This document shows, piece after piece, positions 1 to 9,200 of a DNA stretch of 22,353 nucleotides. Position numbers and translations under genes: made by a program. The notes beneath the pieces are model-generated. The model was not told the origin of the DNA. It was given only the letters and a program-made list of their open reading frames with translations, and did not search any database. The stretch comes from Plakobranchus ocellatus (lineage: Eukaryota; Mollusca; Gastropoda; Plakobranchidae): positions 1,264,678 through 1,287,030 of the forward strand of contig BLXT01000825.1 in the NCBI GenBank assembly GCA_019648995.1, written 5' to 3'. Within the stretch, counting starts at the first letter, position 1, and each line of letters starts with the position of its first letter.

Positions 1-140
1 AAAAAAAAAATTTATGGAAACTCGTGAATGAATTAAATAAAAGAGAAAAGTCGATTTTGTTATAGAATTATAAAAATGCTTCTTAGTCAATTTCTTTTTT
101 CCATCATTTGTGTAAAGTCTAATCTGTTTGTGTCTCCAAG

Positions 141-247
141 GTGATGCAGGAGTTGGTCACTTCACAAAGACGCCTGTAAACAAACCAGTTGTTGCTCCTC
201 GCGATGCACCAGGTGGGCTCGTGCAGAAGCTTCGCTCAGAGTTTGCC
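141..247 (+). CDS. Exon 1 of window (internal exon of SH2 adaptor gene)
   Basis: A pyrimidine-rich acceptor ends in CCAAG and the exon closes on a good donor, GCC|gtgagt. The exon starts with two bases that complete a codon from an upstream exon not in the window. It then reads 35 codons in frame, including GHFTKTPVNKPVVAPRDAPG and GLVQKLRSEFA. The peptide has short proline and lysine patches (TKTPVNKP, VVAPRDAP) and a small amphipathic stretch, with no recognisable domain. Its intron-exon phases join exactly to the next exon. Confidence rests on splice sites, phase and composition, not on a known domain. Confidence 0.65.
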
Positions 248-3200
248 GTGAGTTCTGACTATACATGATTTACTTTTCTTTTCCCTCAACCCTTCATAAT
301 CCCCTACCCCTTTTCTCCCAGTTTATATGTGTTTTGAAGCTCGTCTTTTGCTTTTATGAAGCTCGTCTCTTGCTATATGAAGTCAGGTCCGCGGATTTGG
401 CTGCCGCTAGCCAGCATGGACCCGCAACAGAAATGTTGTTTTTTGGTGTAGATTTCAGAATAGGCCAGTTTTCTAACCACAGTGCCGATAACACCCATCA
501 ATTTTACCTGTAAAAGTTTAATCACATAACTAAATATAAAAATTCATCTGTGAAATTTTGTCTGTCTGCGATCTCTTCCTTTCATACTCAGGCTTTTTTT
601 CCATCTGTACTAACTACTATTCATGGTGATATTCAGTGTACTTATGAAAAAAGTTTTTGATTGTCTTGTGTCCATATCTAACTTTCCTCTGCGGAATGTA
701 TGTGTCGCTCATCTAGTTTTTTCCTGTTTCTTTTGTATAATCATTGACGTTTCAAACTTATTGCCAAAGTACCGTATAAAATTGAATTATTTATGTTGTG
801 TCATTTTTTTTAGACATGTAGAGAGCTGCGCACAATTTTTAGCCTTTGATCTTGATACATTTTTGGGGTGATATAAAGCACCTTCTTTTCCATTTGCATC
901 TGAACTTTTCAGTAAGGACGCACTGTTTGTTTGCTTTATTTTTTTTCCACGTGGGTACAAATTAAGTTCTAATAATTCACGGAACGTAGAATTCGTCAAA
1001 GATCTTTGGCATAAAATGGGAGATAATTAAATTTCGATTTCGAAATAATTCGTTTTTGATTCATTTATAATTCAAATTAAAAATCAATCTTATATATTTA
1101 ATGTCCTTTCCGTTTCAGAGTTTTGCTGAAAAGAAAAAGATGTTCAACCAGCCCCAATGTGAGTACAGTTTTGCTACCTAGCTTGTTTTGCGTTACGTTT
1201 TTGTAGTGTTGTCAGCTTAAACGAAAATAAAATTATTGAAATACGTCACTCGCGAAATTTCAGTTCTTTTTGCTTTTGACACTGAATGGGCTTTGTGTTT
1301 TGTTGACGTTTAATTTTTCTGGTTGCTGCCTTGTTATGTTTAATGTTGTTTTTCTAATGATTGGTGTAGCAAATTGAGATTAGATCGTCACTTTTTTTTT
1401 TTTAGAAATAAAGAAAATATTTGGAGATTTTGTCAAGATATAACAGATGTAGATTGAGTTTTGTTGAGCGAGGCCAACAACGCTATATCTTCCAATTCCA
1501 GCAGCGAACACCAGCGACAACAACAAAAGAAAGCCCCCAGGACATCCAGAAAAAGCTACACCCATTTTCAACCCTCCGACCCCACCCAAACCAACAGTAA
1601 ACTCACGACCGGACCAAATAAGTAAAGAGGGTGCTTTACCCCATTCAAAAAGGTCGAGCCCGGAATTTTCCAAGCCTTTGCCGCCACCCAATAAACCTAG
1701 TGTACCGAGCAAACCACCTACTACAGAAAAGCCCCTTTTGCCCAGACCGGTGGCGAACGTCTCACTCCAGCCGCAGAATTCAAGTTCCAACAGCCCATCT
1801 GCGCTCCCTCCTGCCCTCCCTCCCAACCATCCTAGTACCCGGAACCATCGAAACGAGGACAATAGTAGTGCAGGTTCATCCTCCTCGGAGAGTGGTGGCG
1901 GCGTTAGCGGTGGCTTCTTGGCAGAGCTCACCAAGGTTATATCTTCCGTACCCTCCTCGAAGCATGCTGAACGATCGCAGGTCTTGAGATTCGCCACGAA
2001 CGTATAGCGTTCTTCTAACGCCTGTTTCCTAGTGCCATGCCATAAGCTTACTTGCTACTTTTTGCTTACTCTTGCTTCCTGCACACTCTATATAATATAT
2101 TTTCTTTCTTTCTTTCTTTTTTTTTACATGTCTCTCCTTGATATTTAATTCTAATAACCTTTAGTGCACCAAAACGGATCGGAAAAAACACTTTTGGGCC
2201 TTTTGGACAAGCTTCACCCAACTTTAAACCTGTCCATTTTGTTATGTTTTCTCCCCGTCTGTTGTTCTGTCTGCCCTTCCTTCTCCCTCTCTGCACAGTA
2301 CCTTATAGAATCATCTTTGTACATGCTGTTGATTTTTATAGATGTAACTAAATGTTGAGGAATAATTCGCTTTAAACACCAGCACCTTGCTTTGATTTAA
2401 TAACCTGCTGAATTCTCGAAAATTGGAATCCCTCTGATTTTTTTCAACTAGTGTAATTGTAAAAAATAAATAGATACACATTACGCGAAGTCTGATCAGC
2501 TATTTGAAATATAGGTAACAGTCAAAGTTTAAAATTTTAAAGTCGTTTTCTTTAATGCAAAATTATTTTGCACCAATACTATCTTCCCATCACCACTGTT
2601 ATTATCCAATTATTAGAAGTAGTTTATAACAATGCAAACTCTTCTCTTCCCTTATATTAGCTCACTCATCCTCCACATATTAGCCAGCCTTGTAAAAAAA
2701 CCATCCACGTTATTTTTTTATTGAAACGGTTTGCCACTCCACTGACAAAATCTTTATCTTGGGAAACAAAAGCTTTCTTTAAATTTAATAATAATAATTA
2801 ATATACAATTATTACATTTTGCTTTATACAATCTTCTTAAATTTGAAAGCATGTTGCGAAGGCCACTCGTTTTGAAAACTTCCAAATGCGTTTGGAATCC
2901 TGATAACGCAATGGCCTTACATCAGTGAGCTCAATATTAATTTGTCAGCGCTTTCGCGAGTTCATATGATAATCTATCGGTAGGCAGTTGATGTCATAAA
3001 GATAGCTGAGATATTTCTAATGAATCTAATGCGATAAAAGATAGAAATTTTTTTTCATTGAAACTTTTTTTTTTTTCAAATTCCTACTAGCTTGAAGAAT
3101 ATTATGATTTTCTTGGCTGCCTTATTTGGGAAAGTAAAAATAATTCATAATTTGCACGTGTGCTTTTTTCTACCAAGTTGAGAAATGTGAAAAGAAGAAA

Positions 3201-6200
3201 AAAGAATTTTTCGTCAAAAAATGCGTGTGTGCCCTTAAAAGTTCTGGTACTTTTTTGTCTTTCTTACTTGTATCGTGAGATTGTCTTTCCTCAACTTTGT
3301 GACTAATGACCTGCTCTTAGTTGGTGAATTTTCTATTCCATAGTCAGGACTTTCATACAATTTGCCGTTTCAAGCTCGTGTCAGGAAATTTCGTCTGCGG
3401 TGGTTTTTGTTTGTTTTATTTTATTTATTTTTTTGTGTTTTTTTTTTAATCGTTACTTCGAAATGGACAGGGGCAGGTTCCATGAAACTCAGGGGGACAT
3501 ACACATGAAAGAGGCGTTGGTATCTTATTCGATGTAACAACGGCAAAAAGTCTGGGGAGTTGGCGTCCAATTTTAGATAGAGTATTTGTAGCTAAATTGG
3601 TAGCCAAACCATTAAATCTAGGAATTAATCAAGTGTATACACAGTGAAGATGTAGAAGTGGAAAAGTTTTATGAAGAAATAGAAAAAGCAAACGGCTATC
3701 TAAAATCCCAAGACATCATAATAGTAATTGGAGATTTCAATGCAAAAGTTGGGGACTAAAGAGTAGAAGATGTTGTTGGGCGAAGTGGCATAGGGATTGT
3801 AAATGAGCGTGGAATTAGGCTAATTGAATGGTGCCAAGTCAACGATTTTACCATCACAAATACTTGGTATCAAAACCACACTAGGCGACAGCGGACTTTG
3901 AAGAGCCCCGGAGATAGAAGTAGAAACAAAATAGATTACATCCTCATTCAGAAACGATTCCGAAACGCCGTCAAAACATCAAAGTCATTGCCGGGAGCCG
4001 ACCGTGAATCAGGTCACATTCCAGTAATGTGTAAATTTCAGATACAACTTAAGAAGTTAAGAAAGGCAAAGGTCTAACTAAAATCTGATGAAAAACTAAG
4101 AGGCAAAATTGCTATATCTGTGCATAACAAATATGAAACTCTAAATAATATCTCAGAAGTAGAAGAATTATGGCCAGAAAGGAAAAAAATTCACTTAGTA
4201 AAGTCATTCCCAAAAAAAGATTACAAAAAAAATAAAAGAGCATAAGAAATGGATAAACAAAAAAATACTCGATTTAATGGAAGAAAGGCGCAAATCAAAA
4301 ACGTAGATGCCAAATACAAAGACCTAAACAGAAACATCAAAATAAAATAGACGCAGCGAAAGAATACTGGATTAACCAGCAATGACAGGAAATAGAGCAA
4401 AGGCTAAATATAGACAGCACTGAGCAAATTCATGCATGCTAAAATTAAGGATGTCAGTGGTAAGAAAATCAAGTGCCGTAGCCCTGGCTGCATCAAATCA
4501 AAAGATGGAACAATGTTAATGGAAAAGAAGAAATCTAAACAGATGGTCAGAATATGTTGAGGATCTTTTTTTTAAAGATGATAGGTGCAAAAAACTCAAA
4601 ATAGAGAAAAACATAGAAGGCCCAACTATCCTTAAAGAAGAGTTAGAAGCAGCAATAAAGAAAATGAAAAATTGAAAAGCCACAGGACCAGATACCAGTA
4701 GGAAAAATTAAAGCATTAGATAATTTTGTAATAGATCTGACAACAAAACTTCTCAATCCAATATACAATAGTGGTACAATTCCAGAATATCTTTGTAAAT
4801 CTGTTTTTATAGTACTGCCTGAAACACCAGGAGCAACAGACTGTGAACTTCATAGAAAATAGAACAATCAGTTTAATGAGCCATTTTATAAAAATCCTAT
4901 CACGCGTTTTGATGCATAAAATGCGCAAGAGTTAAGGACCAGAAACATTTCCAAATCAGTTTGGCTCTATGCCTGATAAAGGGACTAGAAATGCAATATT
5001 CACTTTGTCAGTGCTTATGGAAAGATGTATAGAAATTCAAAAAGATCTCCACCTCTGTTTCATTGTTTATTCTAAAGCTTTTGACAAAGTAAAACATGTT
5101 GAGCTATTTTGTATGCTTGAAAAATTAGACATCGATGGGAAAGATCTGAGAGTAATTTGAAATTTATACTGTGATCAGATGCATCTGTAAGATTTGAAGG
5201 AGAACATAGTGATTTAAAACCCATCAAAAGAGTGTGAGGCAGGGATGCGTAATGTCTTCTGATTTTTTAAAATCTATATAGTGAAATAATCTTAAGGAAT
5301 CTTGATAGTATTTCAGGCTTAAAATTAAATTGGGAGAATCTTAGTAATCTCAGGTATGCAGATGATACAATTTTTATAGCAGAATCTGGCGAATAATTCC
5401 AAAAACTTCTAGGTACTGTAGTTTTAGAGAGCGAGAGAATGGGCCTGTCTTTGAATGTAAAGAAAACGGAATGTTTGGTCATCTCAAAGAAATCCTTTAA
5501 CCCCAAGTGCAATCTCGTTAGCAAAGGTGAAAAAATCAAACAAGTTACAACATTCAAATATCTAGTTTACCTGATAACATCAGATGGCAGATGCACTAGT
5601 GAAATAAGTAAAAGAATAGACATGGCCAAAGATACATTCCAAAAAATGAAACCAACACTGGCAAATAGAAACATAAGTATGACAGCCAAAATAAGGGTAA
5701 TTTAAACATATATGTATGGTCAGTACTTTTGTATGGTAGTGAGTGTTGGACAATAAACAAAGAAATAGAGAAAAAACTAGAAGCAGTAGAATTGTGGTTT
5801 ATCAGAAAAATGATGACGATATCATGGACAGAAAAAAAGTCAAATGAATTGGTTCTGAAAGAGGCTAATCTCGAGCGATCACTAATTAAAACCAGTAGAT
5901 AGAGACAACTACAGTTTTTAGACCATATTTGCTGACAAGGGTTTAGAACACCTAGCAATCACTGGAAAACGCAGTAGAGGTGGACAGAGAATAACTTTTA
6001 TTGAAGATCTTAAGTCATTGGCAATAGGCAAGGGTAGCAATAACAACTTTACAAGGTTAACTGAGAATAGGTATGAGTGGAGGAACATGATCGCCAATGT
6101 CTGTTCCATACAAGGTACCTGATGATGATGATGACTTCGAACTGAAGACCACTTTTTATGGGATGAGTTGGTCAAGCACTCTTGGGCGGAGGGTTCAATG

Positions 6201-9200
6201 TATAAGCCTTTAAATTCCCTAATGATGAGTGTTCATTCAAGCTAATACATTCATACTTTTCGCCTAAATTTTCGCTTCTTATCATCATTGAACATAGCAG
6301 TTGAAATTATAACAGTGTGTTTATGACTAGCAAGCCATTTTCGACATTTTATTATGGTGGTTTTTCCCAGCTTTGTTCAGGTCGTTAAAGTCAAGCAGCC
6401 GTCACAAGAGCTCGGGCAGTACGCGTGTAAGACCGCCTCCGCCTTCCACCCCTCCACCTTTGCCTCCATATCCCCCTGACCTTCCAGTGCCACCATTATG
6501 GCCCCTTCCACCGAGCTTTTTGGAGCGTGAAGGAGGCGCTCAAGAGCTCGGCTGCCCACCTTTGCCCCCCAGGCCAGATGACTTAGAGGAGGTGGACCCA
6601 CCATGGTTACCTCCTCCTCCCTGTGACCTGGCTACTTCCAACGTGGTAACTGCTCTTCTGCGGTTAGCATGCCTCTTTTGTAATTCACCGAGTAAGGGAA
6701 TGAGATCAGAGGACGTTACGATTTTTATTTCTTTTGCAAGCCAAAACTAAAACCCGCTTCAGATGATTTTTTTTACCATTGTTATGCCAAAAAATATAGC
6801 AAAAGCTTCTAAATTTTAATTAAACGTAGAACAATTCGGTAATGAAAAAGCGGAAATGAACTCCGTCCTCAATCTTATTCTACTTAAGATCGATGTAAAC
6901 CAAGACTGGGATGTTTTTGCCACGGAAAATCTTTCATCGTACATATATGTATAACTTTAATTCATTTGGAAATCCTTCAGAAAAACTTCTTTGTTTGAGG
7001 AACTGGGTTTAACCATTGTGATATTTTTTGTTGTCGCTCATCCAGGGTCGAGAATTTTTTTTATATTTTTTATATTTGTTTTAAATTTGCTGAATATATC
7101 TATAATTTTATTCTCGTAATTGAATTTTGAATGATTCATAGCGGTTAAGTACTGGATTTTTTTGTTTTTTAGTGGACAAGTACAAGCGTTTGGTTCTTTG
7201 ATGCTTTGCATAACATTGCTTTAAAACTACCAAACCAAAGTTACACTGGCTGCTATTATGTACTCGAATTTTATTTTCTCTTGTGCTATATTTTTATGCA
7301 CGGCTTATTTACCACAGCTTGCTTTTTTTTTCTTTCCAAAAGATACTTTTGTGGTGCAGGTGCATGACTTTTAACACTTGTGGTAAAGGATCGTTTGGTT
7401 TGTGTTCATATCAATATTATCATCTTACCTTGTTCAAAAAAAGATTATGAAAAGAAGAAAAAAAACAGCAAAAAAAGAAAAAAGATCCGAGGGGAAGAGT
7501 AAATAATTTATTATGTAAAAAGGAATGCATTCAAATTTTCGTCAAAATCAGTGAAGATCAACTCTATTGCAAACGTAATTTTTAAAGTAACTTTATTAAA
7601 TATGAATAATTTATGTCTATCTTATTCATTTTCCAATTTAATTATGGCGTCCAAATTTATAATTTTAATTAGGCCTTTAATTTTTATTCCTGGTTTTGCT
7701 AGTTTTTACCCAGATTTTTCTATTACTGACACGGCTTTGTAACCTTGACCCTTATACTTTTGTTTATTTTTTTATCTACTGTTCTGATGGCTTTTCAAAC
7801 TTAATCATTGAATATCTTATAAAGTTTTTTGGTAGACGTTGTCAGGTAAGATGAAAACTTATAACTAAAGCTGAGTTGTATTTTTATTATTGGAAAACTT
7901 GACAAAAATGTTATTAACTGCAAAAACGTCAGTGATACTATAACTGGTTTTCAATAACGAATGTCTCTTGTTAACAAAACATCGAAGAAACTGAAAATTA
8001 ATGATACATATTTTGAAAAAAAAAACTTACAAAAAAAATAGCTTTGTTTCCTTGAGTTTTACGTGAGTTACAAAAATTGGTTTGCTTATTTGACATTAGC
8101 TATAAATTTTTTTTTTTTTGTTTCATACTGTCAAAATTGGAATCTTCATGCTCAGACATGTGTATAATAATGCTTACATTGAATTTGTAGCATTTATCTT
8201 CGAGAAATTAATCTTAGAAGATCATTATTAATATATCTTTATTTGTTTATTTGTTTATTTATGTTGTGTTCAGGTAACCTTGGAACACCCGGAATCAGTC
8301 GAAGGAGATATCTACGATGATGGTTCCTCTGTGGTATGTTGCAGCTTATACGCCTTATATTATATTACTTATATAATTATTTTCTTTTTTAGGAGAGAAT
8401 GGGATTCCAACAGTGGTGAAAGCTTTTTAATTTCCTTGGCTACTTTTACTTATTTTATCCAACGCCACTTTTCCATACTGGCTTTCCTTGGTCGTCCCCA
8501 TTGTTGTCATATATATTGGTCATCAGAAGCTATCAAATGCACTGCTTTAGAACGTAAAGTTGAATTGAATAATAGTTCATGGGTTTGCATTGAATTTTTA
8601 TAGGTTAAGTTAATTTTAATGTGTGTAAAAATGGCTTAATGACTTAGGCATGTATAAAGTGCCGGCCAAAGTGAAGACAGGTTACGATCGTTCGTAAATG
8701 AATCAGACAGATATTGCATTATTCTTTTTTTTTTTCTTTTTTGGCCAAAGATTACCTCATAGAGCCGTGAAAATAATTATTTACTTCATGCTTTGTATAT
8801 TACGTGTAGCCTCAACACCCTCTGTTATGTCACCCCTGGTTTCATGAAGATGCTACTCGAAAAACGGGTGATTCGAGAGTGATGCAGATAAAACAGGTAA
8901 GCATGTAGTTTTGATAAGTGTCAGAAACGCTGAATATTGATGATTTAGAATTAGATATTTCACATTAGAAAAGGGGCTTATGTACTGTAAGTAAACTATG
9001 CTTTAGATATTTCAGAAAAAAAAAGGGTCATTTACTATGATGAAATGATACCATAAAATACTCAAAGTTTTATGGAATTTTTTTTTTAGTTTAAAAATTA
9101 TTGTTGAGACATAGGTAATGAAGGAATGATCAACTTGCTAACTGGAGGGACATACAGTATATTTTTGTACAAATTTTTTTCACATTATCACTGCAACCAG

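Larger units (their letters stand above)
3463..6133 (+). mobile_element. RTE-type non-LTR retrotransposon, 5'-truncated and decayed
   Basis: This is a decayed copy of the single-ORF endonuclease plus reverse transcriptase type typical of the RTE clade. Visible in order are endonuclease motifs IGDFNAKVG (3727-3753) and NKIDYILI (3925-3948), the RT segment YSKAFDKVKH (5068-5097), the RT catalytic box RYADD (5352-5366), and the C-terminal RNMIANVCSIQGT before TGA at 6120. The element ends in a short (TGA)n tail, as RTE elements typically do. Many in-frame stops and shifts break the ORF, so it is dead. It is 5'-truncated inside the endonuclease domain, as expected from incomplete target-primed reverse transcription. 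It lies in sense orientation inside an intron of the SH2 adaptor gene. Confidence 0.88.

Noticed and set aside
1631..1987. 118-codon plus-strand frame overlapping exon 3
   Set aside because: A different frame of the same GC-rich exon; it does not join in phase to exon 2 and lacks the continuous proline-rich pattern.
1380..1997. 205-codon open frame on the minus strand
   Set aside because: It is the antisense of the proline-rich exon 3. Its glycine/leucine-rich composition mirrors CCN codons, and splice sites and phase support the plus strand.
2164..2358. Possible extra exon (HQNGSEKTLLGLLDKLHPT...)
   Set aside because: It has an acceptor-like TTTAG but no acceptable donor, and turns into hydrophobic low-complexity sequence. 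It remains a candidate only if cDNA shows it.
6377..6604. 75-codon minus-strand frame opposite exon 4
   Set aside because: Shadow of the proline-rich plus-strand exon.
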